A stretch of 64,000 bases of DNA from Alteromonas ponticola (GCF_012911815.1 NZ_JAATNW010000009.1:55016-119015), one strand, 5' to 3'; counted from the first letter of the stretch, positions 33,632 through 44,627 are shown. Numbers and translations are program-made. Notes: generated by a model not told the origin, from the letters alone.

Positions 33632-34519
33632 TTAATGCTCCATGATTTTTGCTATGCGGGCATCTTTTGCTGCCCAACGTTCGTTCAACCAGTCCTGAAA
33701 CTGCAGACGGTACACCGCGTCACTAAAGTAATCACCGCACGCCTGCTCTGGAAGTGGAATGATGTTGACATCGATCACTATACGTTTCATTTGCCCACTT
33801 AACATAGCATACATGGGATGATGTCTATTTTGTGGGTAGAGCAACGATATATCCAGAATGTTGGTAAACAGATCACCCATGGTCGCCAGTGTGAAAGCAA
33901 TTCCGCCCGCTTTGGGGGGAAGCAGATGTTGATAGCAGCTTTGCTTCAACTGGTGCTTATTGTCAGTAAATCGCGTGCCTTCGACAAAATTAATCACAGT
34001 GGTCGGCATGGTTTTGAATTTATGACAATACCGCTTAGTCGTTTCGATGTCCTGTCCGCGTTTGTGTGGATATTTTTTTAAATATGATTGCGAGTATCGG
34101 CTCATAAACGGCATTTCAAGTGCCCATGCGCCCAGCCCCACAAAGGGCATCCAGATTAACTCTTTTTTGAGAAAAAACTTCGGTGCGGGTATTCGCTTCG
34201 CAGCAAACTCAATCAGCAAAATGATATCCAGCCAGCTTAAATGGTTGGCCATAATTAAATACCAATGCTGTTTTGACAGTTCGCCATGCACATCAATCTG
34301 GACATCAACGTCATTAAAAATACGAACCATCTTTACACTTACCGCACCAAACCCAAACAAAAAACGATGCATCAGGTTAGCTAAAAATTTTTGAACTGAG
34401 GGAATAGGAAGCGCCAGCTTGACCAGCCCGAACAAAATGATAAGGCTGCCCCAAAATGCCAGATTAATTACCTGCAGGGGCGTATGGATAAGAAAAATAA
34501 GCAGTGAAACGATTTTCAT
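33632..34519 (-). CDS. LPLAT-family acyltransferase, YihG-like (second copy)
   Basis: A 295-residue membrane acyltransferase with an N-terminal hydrophobic region, the catalytic H-x4-D motif NHLSWLD (H93, D98) and the glycerol-phosphate-binding motif FVEGTRFT. The family includes 1-acyl-glycerol-3-phosphate acyltransferases and YihG, which makes phosphatidic acid with distinct acyl specificity in E. coli. Its ATG overlaps the stop of the related upstream gene, evidence of a tandem duplication within an operon. Confidence 0.9.
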   Translation of the reverse strand: MKIVSLLIFLIHTPLQVINLAFWGSLIILFGLVKLALPIPSVQKFLANLMHRFLFGFGAVSVKMVRIFNDVDVQIDVHGELSKQHWYLIMANHLSWLDIILLIEFAAKRIPAPKFFLKKELIWMPFVGLGAWALEMPFMSRYSQSYLKKYPHKRGQDIETTKRYCHKFKTMPTTVINFVEGTRFTDNKHQLKQSCYQHLLPPKAGGIAFTLATMGDLFTNILDISLLYPQNRHHPMYAMLSGQMKRIVIDVNIIPLPEQACGDYFSDAVYRLQFQDWLNERWAAKDARIAKIMEH

Positions 34520-35430
34520 AATGGCTTTTGCGTCGAGTTAACTGACGACAGCAAGTTATCTTTTTGCTGCCAGCGTTCGTTGAGCCAGGCTTGAAATTTG
34601 ACGCGTTCCTGTGGATCGTCAAAGTAATTGTCTGATATCAGTCCGCCCTGCATAATTTCTTTTATCGGCGTCACGCTCACATTGACACGGATGTCGCGAA
34701 CCTTGCCGCTGACAAAGTCCCAAAAGGTGGGAATGCCGGAGGGATAATCAATGGTTACATCAACCAGCTTATGTAGTTGGTCGCCCATGGCACTGAGCAC
34801 AAAGGCAATGCCACCGGCTTTGGGCTTCAACAGGTGTGAGAAAGGTGAAGCCTGTTTTAAATGTTTCTGTTTGGTAAAACGGGTGCCTTCAACGAAGTTC
34901 ATGATGCTGACCGGTTTGAATTTAAACTTTTCGCAGGCGCGCCGGGTGGTTTCCATATCCTTACCTTTCATATGTGGATTTTTCGCCAGAAATGACTTGC
35001 TGTATCGACGCATAAAGGGGAAGTCTAATGCCCACCAAGCTAATCCAAGCAGTGGCACAAAAATTAATTCTTTTTTGAGAAAAAATTTAAGAAAAGGAAT
35101 TTTACGGTTGAAAACCCGCTGTAATACCAAGATATCTACCCACGACTGGTGGTTTGCAATAACCAGGTACCAATCTTTCGGCGCAAGTGAATCGGTCCCT
35201 TTTACGTGCAGCCGGGTTGGGCTGGTGAGCTTCTGAATAAGGTTGTTAAACGTAATCCACGCCGTAGCGCAACCGTCCAAGATATGCGAGATGAATCGAC
35301 GCCAGGGTGAGATCGGAACAAGTTTGAAAAAGGAGAGGGCAATCACGGGCAGCGTCCATATCACCGTATTGATTACATACAACAGAGTGGATAAACCACC
35401 GATAATGTGATGTCCGATATTTTTAATCAT
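34516..35430 (-). CDS. LPLAT-family acyltransferase, YihG-like (first copy)
   Basis: A 304-residue paralogue of the next gene, with H-x4-D motif NHQSWVD (H94, D99) and EGTR beginning at E181, plus the shared KFFLKKEL and WWALDFPFMRRYSKSF segments. It should acylate lysophosphatidic acid at the inner membrane. I start it at 35430, where AAGG sits eight bases upstream, not at a codon 16 residues earlier. It leads a three-gene unit ending in the mechanosensitive channel, linking lipid composition and membrane tension. Confidence 0.9.
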   Translation of the reverse strand: MIKNIGHHIIGGLSTLLYVINTVIWTLPVIALSFFKLVPISPWRRFISHILDGCATAWITFNNLIQKLTSPTRLHVKGTDSLAPKDWYLVIANHQSWVDILVLQRVFNRKIPFLKFFLKKELIFVPLLGLAWWALDFPFMRRYSKSFLAKNPHMKGKDMETTRRACEKFKFKPVSIMNFVEGTRFTKQKHLKQASPFSHLLKPKAGGIAFVLSAMGDQLHKLVDVTIDYPSGIPTFWDFVSGKVRDIRVNVSVTPIKEIMQGGLISDNYFDDPQERVKFQAWLNERWQQKDNLLSSVNSTQKPL

Positions 35431-35510
35431 GCTGACTACCTTAAAAATGCCGTTGTTATTGTAAACGAACTTGATCAAAAATCCGATAGACCCTTTACTT
35501 TATTACTTAA

Positions 35511-36656
<1,146 letters not shown>

Positions 36657-36665
36657 GGGATAAAA

Positions 36666-37508
36666 ATGGAAATAATCAGCGAGAATAAAGCGTTTGGCGG
36701 CAGACATATTCGTTACCGTCATCATTCAGAGATGACTCACTGCGAGATGACGTTTGCCGTTTTTTTGCCACCCTTTGCCAGCAAAGATAATCCGGTTCCC
36801 GTACTTTACTGGCTGTCAGGATTAACCTGTACCGATGAAAACTTCATGCAAAAAGCGGGGGCCATGAAGTGGGCAGCCGATCTGGGACTGGCGATTGTTG
36901 CGCCAGATACCAGCCCACGTGGTGACAATGTGCCTGATGATGAGAACGGCGATTATGATTTTGGTTTGGGGGCGGGGTTCTATGTTGATGCCAGCGAAGC
37001 CCCCTGGCAGCAGCATTATCAGATGTACTCTTACGTTACTGAAGAGCTACCTGCGTTGATTGAGACGGCGTTACCGGTGACTCGCGAGCGCGCCATCAGC
37101 GGTCATTCGATGGGAGGGCATGGAGCCTTGGTAATTGGCCTGCGCCAACCCAATCGTTTTGTTTCAGTGTCTGCGTTCAGTCCCATCGCCAATCCAATGA
37201 GTTGTCCGTGGGGTGAAAAAGCATTATCTGCTTACTTGGGTGACGATAAATCGAAGTGGCAACAATACGATGCGTCCTGGCTAATCAGCCAGAAACAACA
37301 CACTATTCCTGTATTAATTGAGCAGGGCACCAGCGATCAGTTCCTGAAAGAACAGTTAAAACCTGAGCGATTACTTAATGCCGCACAGCAAAGTGACACC
37401 CCCATCACGCTGAATATGCATGAAGGCTACGATCATAGTTATTTCTTTATCGCTACCTTCATTCGCAGTCATCTTGAATTCCACGCCAGCCACTTAGGCA
37501 TTCTTTAA
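36666..37508 (+). CDS. frmB: S-formylglutathione hydrolase
   Basis: A 280-residue alpha/beta-hydrolase (esterase D family). The triad is S148 (GHSMGG), D224 (GTSDQF) and H257 (YDHSYFF), with the family's LTCTDENF oxyanion region. It hydrolyses S-formylglutathione to formate and glutathione, completing formaldehyde detoxification with FrmA from the same operon. Confidence 0.97.
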   Translation: MEIISENKAFGGRHIRYRHHSEMTHCEMTFAVFLPPFASKDNPVPVLYWLSGLTCTDENFMQKAGAMKWAADLGLAIVAPDTSPRGDNVPDDENGDYDFGLGAGFYVDASEAPWQQHYQMYSYVTEELPALIETALPVTRERAISGHSMGGHGALVIGLRQPNRFVSVSAFSPIANPMSCPWGEKALSAYLGDDKSKWQQYDASWLISQKQHTIPVLIEQGTSDQFLKEQLKPERLLNAAQQSDTPITLNMHEGYDHSYFFIATFIRSHLEFHASHLGIL

Positions 37509-37643
37509 CCTGATATAGCAGAGAGCTGAGCCTTAATAATCCTATTCGACTCAGCTCCCCTATCACCGTGTCTACTGGTAAACTAAAATTAGTATCAATA
37601 AGTAATCATAACCTCGGTGTCGTCAAAAAGAGTAAATAGTGAA

Positions 37644-38180
37644 ATGAATCTACGGATCCTGTTGTTAACAGTAGTCACGTTACTGATGTCAGCTTGCTCG
37701 AACGACGGCTGGCAAACTGCCAGTCGAGAACCCGCGGGTATCGCGCCCGATCCCGATGTTGAGCCCAGAGCTGTAATCGAGGTGTATGCGGCAGATGCTT
37801 ATGGATGGAAAGGGTTAATCGCTGTGCATACCTGGATTGCGTTGAAGGAATCAAACGCAGACAAATACTCACTATTTGAAGTCGTGGGGTGGCGCGTAGA
37901 GGACGGTCTTCCAGCATTGCGACAATCTCAAACCAGAACGCCGGATAAATTCTGGTACGGCGCTAAACCGAAAAAGTTACTTTCCATCAAAGGGGACAAA
38001 GCGGCCGAACTTATCCCACAAATTAACACCGCAATTGCTCGCTACCCGTGGGCAAATGAATATCGCGTATTTCCCGGACCGAACAGCAACACGTTCCCTG
38101 CGTGGATTGCCAGGCAGGTTCCTGAACTGGGGTTAGAGTTACCATTCTCTGCGTACGGTAGTGGATTTGCCGACCGCTAA
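37644..38180 (+). CDS. DUF3750 putative lipoprotein
   Basis: A 178-residue protein with a lipoprotein-type signal (LLMSAC, Cys18) and the DUF3750 signature: VHTWIALKESNADKYSLFEV, then FPGPNSNTFPAWIARQVPE, ending in LPFSAYGSGF. The conserved His, Cys-free core and PGPNS motif suggest an enzyme, but none is established. I start at the ATG at 37644; the frame extends to a GTG nine codons earlier. Confidence 0.88.
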   Translation: MNLRILLLTVVTLLMSACSNDGWQTASREPAGIAPDPDVEPRAVIEVYAADAYGWKGLIAVHTWIALKESNADKYSLFEVVGWRVEDGLPALRQSQTRTPDKFWYGAKPKKLLSIKGDKAAELIPQINTAIARYPWANEYRVFPGPNSNTFPAWIARQVPELGLELPFSAYGSGFADR

Positions 38181-38197
38181 AATACCTCGTATAAAGG

Positions 38198-38246
38198 GTT
38201 GGCGTTATTCAGCTAAACAAACATGACGCCAACGGTTTTTTCTTTT
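38198..38246 (+). terminator. Rho-independent terminator after the DUF3750 gene
   Basis: GTTGGCGT (38198-38205) pairs with ACGCCAAC (38226-38233) across a 20-base loop and is followed by a T-rich tail. It separates this gene from the bPH2 pair. Confidence 0.75.
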
Positions 38247-38279
38247 ATTCTGCGTATTTCGCTAGTGGATATGGAGTAA

Positions 38280-38819
38280 ATGGAAATTAACGATTTTAGT
38301 AATGAGCCTGTTTTACCTGATCAGTTGCCCGATGCCAGGGTCGTGGCAACTCATCCATTATCCACTCGATACAGATTGATGAACCTGATATCGGTTGTCG
38401 TCATTTTTTCAATACTTGGCATTGGGATAAGCATTCTACGGTTTCAGCCCTGGCTTCAATTACCCACTCAACTCCTTTCCGTGTATCCGCTCGCGCTGGG
38501 CGTAATTAGCTTCCTCGGGATCTGGTCCTTTGCTTACCATTGGTTTGCAGACCCACTTATTCGCTATGCCATTCGCCAGCAGGATCTGATTTTACACAAG
38601 GGGCTTGTGTTTCGAAAAGTGACCTGTCAGCCCATTTTACGTGTGCAACATATAGAACTGAAACGGGGTCCTTTTGAGCGTTTAGCAGGTTTAGCGCGGT
38701 TGCAGGTTTTCTCTGCCGGGGGCAGCGCACACACCTTCGAAATTCCGGGTTTACCTGTGACGACGGCTGTCCAGCTCAGACAGTTTATTCTTGATCATAA
38801 AGATCTGGATGCACGATGA
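38280..38819 (+). CDS. bPH2 (DUF304) membrane protein, YdbS-like
   Basis: A 179-residue protein with two membrane helices (about 39-60 and 70-92) and one bPH2 domain (LIRYAIRQQDLILHKGLVFRKVTCQPILRVQHIELKRG). In Bacillus the YdbS/YdbT pair protects against certain antimicrobial compounds; here the role is unknown. The stop overlaps the next gene's ATG by four bases, so the two are coupled. Confidence 0.88.
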   Translation: MEINDFSNEPVLPDQLPDARVVATHPLSTRYRLMNLISVVVIFSILGIGISILRFQPWLQLPTQLLSVYPLALGVISFLGIWSFAYHWFADPLIRYAIRQQDLILHKGLVFRKVTCQPILRVQHIELKRGPFERLAGLARLQVFSAGGSAHTFEIPGLPVTTAVQLRQFILDHKDLDAR

Positions 38820-40399
38820 GCGGGACGCAATTGGAGGACGACATCAGTCGTGCTCAAAAGCAACATAGTCAGATTGATATGGGCAGTGAATGGCAACGTC
38901 TTGCGCCTATATCTATCGCATATTTTACTGCCAGCAATATTAAACAGTTTGCCCAGTTCTTGATTTACGTGATCCCTGCCTTAGCGATCAGCTCCAACGT
39001 GTTTGAGATGCACAGCGCGTCATACCTCATTTCCGCTGCAGTTGGTGTAGTTTCACTGATGTCTTTAAGTGGGTTGATTAGTTATTATTTTTACTTTTTC
39101 AGGGTGCACAATCAGCATATTGAAGTAAAAAGCGGGGTGTTGAATCGCCGCCACATTAACTTGCCTTTCTGGCGCATACAGAACGTGAAAGTTGAGCAGC
39201 CATTTTACTATCGGCCATTTAAATTTGCTTCAGTAGTGTTTGATACCGCAGGAAGCGCAGACGAAGAAGCTAAGATAGTGGCGGTTCCGCTAGCGTACGC
39301 GCAAAAGCTAAAAAAGCATGTGTTAGCCAATACGTTTGATGCCCAAAATGGCTCGCCTGATGTTCCCACGGCCCCTTTCCATGCAAATGAAGAAAATGAA
39401 GAAATAGTCAATCAAAGAAGTATGAAAGATCTGATTATTCATGGGATCACCAATAATCGTGTGTGGATCCTGCTGGGCGCCGCTGCGCCATTTTACGACA
39501 ATGCGTCTGGATATGTGTTTAGCTGGTTGCAGTCTAAAGGGTTAAACCTCGATCAGCTGTTAGGTGGTGAGTCTGCCGCATGGTGGCAGGTTGGGTTGTA
39601 TACACTTACCGCCATCGTGATCCTAACCGCGTTGTTGGCATTGCTCTCCATTGGTGGCGCTTTGCTGACCCTCTATGGATATACCTTAAGCCGTGATCAG
39701 GATAGGTACATTCGTCGGAGCGGATTGTTAAGCAAGCAGGAAGTCAGCATGAAACAATCCAGAATTCAGGTGATTACGGCAAAACAGGATTGGTTGGATA
39801 AGTTGCTCGGCCGCGTCAACCTTTACTTTGAGCAAAATACAACGGGAACAGAACAGCACGCTGAACTAATGTCGCCGTCCAAACTGCTCATCCCGTCTGT
39901 TACAGTTGCCGAGGTACGTGCTCTGGTAAATGGCGCTATGCCGGATAGCCAAATTTATAGAATAAAGTACAAAAGTGTGAGTAAGCAGTTTTTAACCTTC
40001 TGGCTAGGAGGCTGGATTTGGCCACTGGCAATATTACTCATTAGCATTTCCGCTTATCATCAGCAGTGGCAGGAAGTGGGTATCATCTTAGCCGTTAGTA
40101 TTGCATTTACACTGATACTAATATTGCGCTGGTGGCGCTGGGGATACGGTTACGACCAGCGTTATATTTATGTCCGCAGCGGAAGAATGGGACAGGATTA
40201 CCAATGTCTGGAAAAGTACAAGGTTCAGCAAATTTCTGTTGTACAAAGCGTCTTTATGCAACGTAAGCAGATTGCGACGCTAAAAATATTGTTAGCCAGT
40301 GGAACTGTCACCATTCCTTTTATATCTGAGAAAGACGCGTGGGAGATGGCAAACTCTGCGCTTTACGCAGCTGAGAGCAGCAGAAAGTCATGGATGTAA
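38816..40399 (+). CDS. bPH2 (DUF304) membrane protein with repeated domains, YdbT-like
   Basis: A 527-residue protein with three bPH2 domains, each after a pair of membrane helices: NQHIEVKSGVLNRRHINLPFWRIQNVKVEQ, DRYIRRSGLLSKQEVSMKQSRIQVI and QRYIYVRSGRMGQDYQCLEKYKVQQISV. It should act in a complex with the adjacent YdbS-like protein, with which it overlaps. Function unknown, membrane-associated. Confidence 0.88.
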   Translation: MSGTQLEDDISRAQKQHSQIDMGSEWQRLAPISIAYFTASNIKQFAQFLIYVIPALAISSNVFEMHSASYLISAAVGVVSLMSLSGLISYYFYFFRVHNQHIEVKSGVLNRRHINLPFWRIQNVKVEQPFYYRPFKFASVVFDTAGSADEEAKIVAVPLAYAQKLKKHVLANTFDAQNGSPDVPTAPFHANEENEEIVNQRSMKDLIIHGITNNRVWILLGAAAPFYDNASGYVFSWLQSKGLNLDQLLGGESAAWWQVGLYTLTAIVILTALLALLSIGGALLTLYGYTLSRDQDRYIRRSGLLSKQEVSMKQSRIQVITAKQDWLDKLLGRVNLYFEQNTTGTEQHAELMSPSKLLIPSVTVAEVRALVNGAMPDSQIYRIKYKSVSKQFLTFWLGGWIWPLAILLISISAYHQQWQEVGIILAVSIAFTLILILRWWRWGYGYDQRYIYVRSGRMGQDYQCLEKYKVQQISVVQSVFMQRKQIATLKILLASGTVTIPFISEKDAWEMANSALYAAESSRKSWM

Positions 40400-40459
40400 A
40401 TGGAGCAAAGCACAGCGTATTAAGGTCGCTCGAAAGCTAACATCTCAACCGTTTGTATT

Positions 40460-42103
40460 TTAGAGATACTTTTTTAAAACTTTTGCTAATTCATTTTGGT
40501 TAATTGGCTTGGCTAAATGCTGATTGGCGCCAGCGTCGATGGCGCGTTCTACCTCTTCCGCTAACACTGCAGCTGAAAATGCTACGATAGGTGTATCTTT
40601 ACCCAGTTTCCTGATCTCTTTTGTCGCTTCGTAACCATCCATCAAGGGCATGTTAAGGTCCATAAGAATAAGCTGAAAATTGTCAGAGGTGGCCGCTTTC
40701 ACTGCATCCACACCGTTTGTAGCGAAAAAGATGTTCAAATTGTATTGTGCTAACATCTCTCTGACGACAATGCGGTTGATCTCATTGTCATCTACAACGA
40801 GGATATTTCCTTCAAGAAAGTTTGATTCACGTTCATTTGCACTTTCTGCCGGAGTTAATGCAGGTGCAACCTCAAACAAAACGTCGAACCAAAATTTACT
40901 CCCCTGACCTTTGTTACTTTCAACGTTTACGCTACCGCCCATTGACTCAACAAGGTGCTTAGTGATTTGTAACCCTAAACCTGTGCCACCGAATTTTCGT
41001 GCATCAGAGTGGTTGGCCTGAACGTAGGGTTCAAATATTGAGCTCAGCTTTTCATTGTCCATGCCCGAGCCCGTATCGGTAATTAAAAAACGAAGATGTT
41101 GCTCTTGCTCGCCAGCCTTTAACACCTTCACCTCTATCTGGATACTGCCTTCGTCCGTAAATTTGATCGCATTGCTCACCAAATTACTCAAAATTTGTGA
41201 AACCCTTGTGGGATCACATATATGGGCACTTTCAAGCGCAGGATCCACCATGGCTGACAGCGTGACCTGTTTACTTGCCACTAAATCAACATAGGTTGCG
41301 ATTACGTCGTTAATGACCTGTCTTAAATTGGTAGGAAGTCGTTCTATTGCTAACTTCCCGGCGGTCATTTTCGACAGGTCCAAAATATCATTTAGAATCC
41401 GGTTGAGGGATACCCCCGAGCGCTTTATCAATTCCAATTTAGGCCGCTGCTGTTCCGATATTGGGTGATTTAAAACACTCTCTACCAATCCTAATATGCC
41501 GTTCATTGGCGTTCTGATTTCGTGCGACATCGTCGAGAGAAAATTGGACTGGGTTTGCTTGGCTTGGTTAGCCATGGTTAATGCGTCGGAAATGGCTGCT
41601 GTTTGTTTTAAACTGGCAATTAATGCCTTTTCTAAATGATAAATCAGCGCATAAACCATGACCGCAACGGCAATGTTAGTGATACTCAGGCGTATCCACA
41701 CAGCTTCATCGTAGGGTACCGCAGACAGAGGAACCAGAAAGGTGCAAAAAGCGATCGAGACCAATGGAATAAATCGCCACCACCCTGAAGCCAGCATCAT
41801 TGGGAAAATGGTTGCGATGGATACCAATGTTGCGGGTAGTAAGCCGTTCGCTAGCACGAGAAGCGGGGCTGCGGGCGTTGTCAATAACACCCAGGTTTTA
41901 ACTGCAAAATCGGCATAGGCGGGTTTGATTAACGCCATAATAGACAGAATCAGCCAAACGATGGGGAAACAAAAAGCAATCCATGGGTTTGCTGGGAGAG
42001 AGGTCGAAACCGCAATGATAATGACCAAAGAAAATCCGGCAAGGATTTTAAAACCTGCAGTTCGGAGCTTTAACTTAACCGCTTTTGCAGCCGATAGAGG
42101 CAT
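40460..42103 (-). CDS. Hybrid sensor histidine kinase/response regulator
   Basis: A 547-residue protein. About six N-terminal membrane helices (20-155) form a membrane-embedded sensor with no large periplasmic domain. A short coiled coil leads to HisKA with phospho-acceptor H194 (SHEIRTP), then HATPase_c with N311, DTGSGM and GGTGLGL. A receiver follows, with D482 (MDLNMP) and K532. There is no Hpt domain, and no separate regulator is adjacent, so the signal and output are unknown. Monocistronic. Confidence 0.93.
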   Translation of the reverse strand: MPLSAAKAVKLKLRTAGFKILAGFSLVIIIAVSTSLPANPWIAFCFPIVWLILSIMALIKPAYADFAVKTWVLLTTPAAPLLVLANGLLPATLVSIATIFPMMLASGWWRFIPLVSIAFCTFLVPLSAVPYDEAVWIRLSITNIAVAVMVYALIYHLEKALIASLKQTAAISDALTMANQAKQTQSNFLSTMSHEIRTPMNGILGLVESVLNHPISEQQRPKLELIKRSGVSLNRILNDILDLSKMTAGKLAIERLPTNLRQVINDVIATYVDLVASKQVTLSAMVDPALESAHICDPTRVSQILSNLVSNAIKFTDEGSIQIEVKVLKAGEQEQHLRFLITDTGSGMDNEKLSSIFEPYVQANHSDARKFGGTGLGLQITKHLVESMGGSVNVESNKGQGSKFWFDVLFEVAPALTPAESANERESNFLEGNILVVDDNEINRIVVREMLAQYNLNIFFATNGVDAVKAATSDNFQLILMDLNMPLMDGYEATKEIRKLGKDTPIVAFSAAVLAEEVERAIDAGANQHLAKPINQNELAKVLKKYL

Positions 42104-42460
42104 CTATATATTCCATAGATTGTGTAACGGAAACTATCCCACCGCCGTACCACGCGTTAAACGTTTACTTATACTGTTAGCGGGGCTGGTTAATTCTAAA
42201 AGTTTAACTATTAAAGTTGCTAACATCGGGCGCAGGATAATTACATCAATAACTTTCACTAAAAAATGTGTAATGGCACGCATCGATTAGCATCGTCCAG
42301 TCGGTAGCATGGCATTTAATTTCATAACGTTCAATCAAAACGCGAGGTGAATTACGCACCCGAAGGATAAATCTCTAAGTTCGCGCTACCATTCTGGCTT
42401 AAGTAAGGTGTTTGGCTGGAGGTAAAAATTAGGAGGGCGCCCCCCCCAAATTTTCGTCAG
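42104..42460. other. Intergenic region upstream of the hybrid kinase
   Basis: 357 bases with no supported gene. It should hold the kinase promoter at its left end and the 3' end of the PEP-CTERM transcript at its right, where GGGCGCC runs into eight C residues (42440-42447). I see no clear promoter hexamers or protein-coding signal. Confidence 0.5.
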
Positions 42461-43066
42461 TTACGCTTTACGTGAACGCGAAAAAGCAAAAAATAACAGA
42501 CTGAATAAAGCAAAAGTAGGTGCTTCCGGAACATCAACGCCTACCACCCACTGACCGATAAGTGTAGCAGTGCTTAGATCACTGTCATCGTCCGCGGGAA
42601 ACCAGATATCGCCGCTTAGCGCTCCGTTCAGTGCATCCTGATATACTGCGGATGAGACTGCCCAGGTAGCCGCCCCATCAAATGCTGTTTGTCCAGCAAC
42701 AAAGCTTGAAAACGGCCCTGCTGTGTAACTGAACACGTTCAATCCTGTGTCCGTACCACCCGCCCTGAACAATTGCGGCGACAAATTGGAGACATCTTGT
42801 GCACTGACGAGATCGCCCGAAACCAGGGTTGCGGAAACTACATTGTTATCGGCTTCGAAAAAGTTCTCAAGATAAAAGCCGGTAAAATCGCTTCCACTGA
42901 CCGTCGCTGATGACAGACCGTTGGTAGCATTAATGGTGATGCGATCTTCCACGCTCAAATCGACCATAAGTAATAGAGCCGCCTGTGCTGATGAAAGACT
43001 CATGAACATCCCACTAACTAACGCTACTCTAACGATAAGCGTGCTAAATTTTCTCATTATTTTCAT
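42461..43066 (-). CDS. PEP-CTERM sorting-domain protein
   Basis: A 201-residue exported protein: signal peptide (SSAQA near residue 30), a beta-rich Ser/Thr/Asp body with no recognised domain, and a C-terminal VPEAP, hydrophobic helix and RSRKA, the PEP-CTERM layout for exosortase sorting. No exosortase or PEP-CTERM operon gene is nearby, so its sorting enzyme is elsewhere. AAGAGGAAC precedes the ATG. Confidence 0.85.
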   Translation of the reverse strand: MKIMRKFSTLIVRVALVSGMFMSLSSAQAALLLMVDLSVEDRITINATNGLSSATVSGSDFTGFYLENFFEADNNVVSATLVSGDLVSAQDVSNLSPQLFRAGGTDTGLNVFSYTAGPFSSFVAGQTAFDGAATWAVSSAVYQDALNGALSGDIWFPADDDSDLSTATLIGQWVVGVDVPEAPTFALFSLLFFAFSRSRKA

Positions 43067-43491
43067 AGATATAGTTCCTCTTGTTTATTCAAGAGTGGCT
43101 AAGCATAAATCACACCATTAAAAATATTTAATGTTTTCATGTGGTTAAAAAATGAACAGGGGGAGGGTGTAAATAAATCTGACATTCGCTCGTAGTAAGA
43201 AATTTTTTTCGGTTTACAGAAAAAGAAGTACGCCTGCCAGTTTCGAATCATTGCGTCATCATTTTCTTTGACTCCCATAATTGGAAATTCGCTGTTCCTA
43301 TCAAATTAAAAATTCGATTCTTTCAAAGTGATTAAGAAATGTTAAAATACACGTTTCGTCGCACCTCATCTTAAATTCCGCTCCACATAATGGGCTTTGA
43401 TTTGGTACCGAAAGCCTAGAATAGAAATTAAAAACTGCAATAAAGTTAATGAGCAATTCTTGTTAGCGTGTAATTAAGTTATGAGGTTAAG
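43067..43491. other. Intergenic region between divergent PEP-CTERM gene and dusA
   Basis: 425 AT-rich bases with no supported gene. It must contain both divergent promoters; I found only hexamer pairs with poor spacing (for example TTGATT at 43397 and TAGAAT at 43417, 14 bases apart) and do not call them. Confidence 0.5.
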
Positions 43492-44505
43492 TTGAAAGAG
43501 TCATCATCTGTTATCGATCGCCGTTTCTCCGTAGCGCCCATGCTGGATTGGACAGATCGTCATTGCCGTTATTTTCTACGTTTGCTGTCTAAACAGACCT
43601 TGTTGTACACCGAAATGGTTACCACCGGTGCGCTTATTCATGGCAAAGGGGATTACTTGGCGTTCAACGAAGAAGAACATCCGGTTGCGTTGCAACTTGG
43701 CGGTTCTGATCCGGCGGACATGGCCCGATGTGCGGTGATGGCGCAAGAGCGCGGTTACGATGAAGTTAACATTAATGTCGGCTGTCCCTCCGATCGGGTC
43801 AAAAATGGCAGTTTTGGTGCCTGTTTGATGGCGAATCCTGAAACCGTCGCTGCCTGTATTAATGAAATGCGTAAAGTGGTAGATATTCCGGTTACGGTAA
43901 AGTGCCGAATTGGGATTGACGACATGGACGAGTACGCTGATTTCGCACGCTTTGTGGAAGTAGTCGCTGAAGGTGGCTGTGAGGTTTTCATCGTGCACGC
44001 CAGAAAAGCCTGGCTACAAGGATTGAGCCCTAAGGAAAACCGGGAAATTCCACCGTTGAATTATCCGCGCGTTTATCAGCTTAAACAGGCACACCCCGAC
44101 TTACATGTATCACTTAACGGTGGCGTTAAAACGTTAGCTCAGGCGCAATCGCATCTGCAACAAATAGACGGCGTGATGATGGGGCGTGAGGTTTACGCCA
44201 ATCCCTATTTGCTGGCCGATGTGGACAGTACTATTTTCAACTGTAGTAACCCAGCCCTTACCCGTGATGATGTCGTTGCTAAGATGCAAGAGTACATCAA
44301 TAGACAGAGCGAAACCGGTTTTCGACCCTGGCATGCGGCAAGGCATATGTTAGGCCTTTTTCAAGGTCAGGCTGGGGGGAAGATCTGGCGGCGCTACCTT
44401 AGCCAAAACGGAACGGGTAAAAACCCTGATCCGGATTTGCTTTCCAATGCACTGGATGCGGTCAGACAGGCACAACAACAAGTCGTAGCATTTAATCGGG
44501 AGTAG
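43492..44505 (+). CDS. dusA: tRNA-dihydrouridine(20/20a) synthase
   Basis: A 337-residue FMN enzyme of the Dus family, DusA type. The N-terminal RRFSVAPMLDWTDRHCRYF, catalytic C98 in NVGCPSDRVKNG, the RIGIDD loop, VHARKAWLQGLSPKENREIPP and phosphate-binding NGGVK are all present. It reduces U20 and U20a in tRNA. The start is a TTG with GAGG six bases upstream. Length matches E. coli DusA. Confidence 0.96.
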   Translation: MKESSSVIDRRFSVAPMLDWTDRHCRYFLRLLSKQTLLYTEMVTTGALIHGKGDYLAFNEEEHPVALQLGGSDPADMARCAVMAQERGYDEVNINVGCPSDRVKNGSFGACLMANPETVAACINEMRKVVDIPVTVKCRIGIDDMDEYADFARFVEVVAEGGCEVFIVHARKAWLQGLSPKENREIPPLNYPRVYQLKQAHPDLHVSLNGGVKTLAQAQSHLQQIDGVMMGREVYANPYLLADVDSTIFNCSNPALTRDDVVAKMQEYINRQSETGFRPWHAARHMLGLFQGQAGGKIWRRYLSQNGTGKNPDPDLLSNALDAVRQAQQQVVAFNRE

Positions 44506-44544
44506 AGTGGTCAAATTAACTAAGTGCAGTGGTTAAATTTGTCA
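44506..44544 (+). promoter_or_regulatory. Paired enhancer-like elements, probable PspF-type activator sites
   Basis: AGTGGTCAAATTAACT (44506-44521) and AGTGGTTAAATTTGTCA (44528-44544) repeat with a 22-base start-to-start spacing, about two helical turns. They lie about 100 bases upstream of a sigma-54-type promoter. The same pair, with the same spacing, occurs upstream of pspA. Confidence 0.65.
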
Positions 44545-44627
44545 TTTCTTGGTTTGCAGACAAGTTTAAAAATTGTGATGGCGTGATAAATTATTGTTTT
44601 TTTATTTAAAATCAAGTGGTTATTTTT

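Noticed and set aside
34751..35236. 161-codon plus-strand frame
   Set aside because: Lies wholly antisense to the first acyltransferase gene, which has clear catalytic motifs; no family features of its own.
37520..37556. GAGCTGAG...CTCAGCTC hairpin after frmB
   Set aside because: The stem is good but no T-tract follows, so I did not call a terminator.
41925..42290. 121-codon plus-strand frame
   Set aside because: Most of it is antisense to the hybrid kinase membrane region, and no ribosome-binding site or family feature is seen.
42440..42447. Run of eight C (eight G on the coding strand of the PEP-CTERM gene)
   Set aside because: It could vary in length, but it lies after the stop codon and not in a promoter or frame, so phase variation is unlikely to matter.
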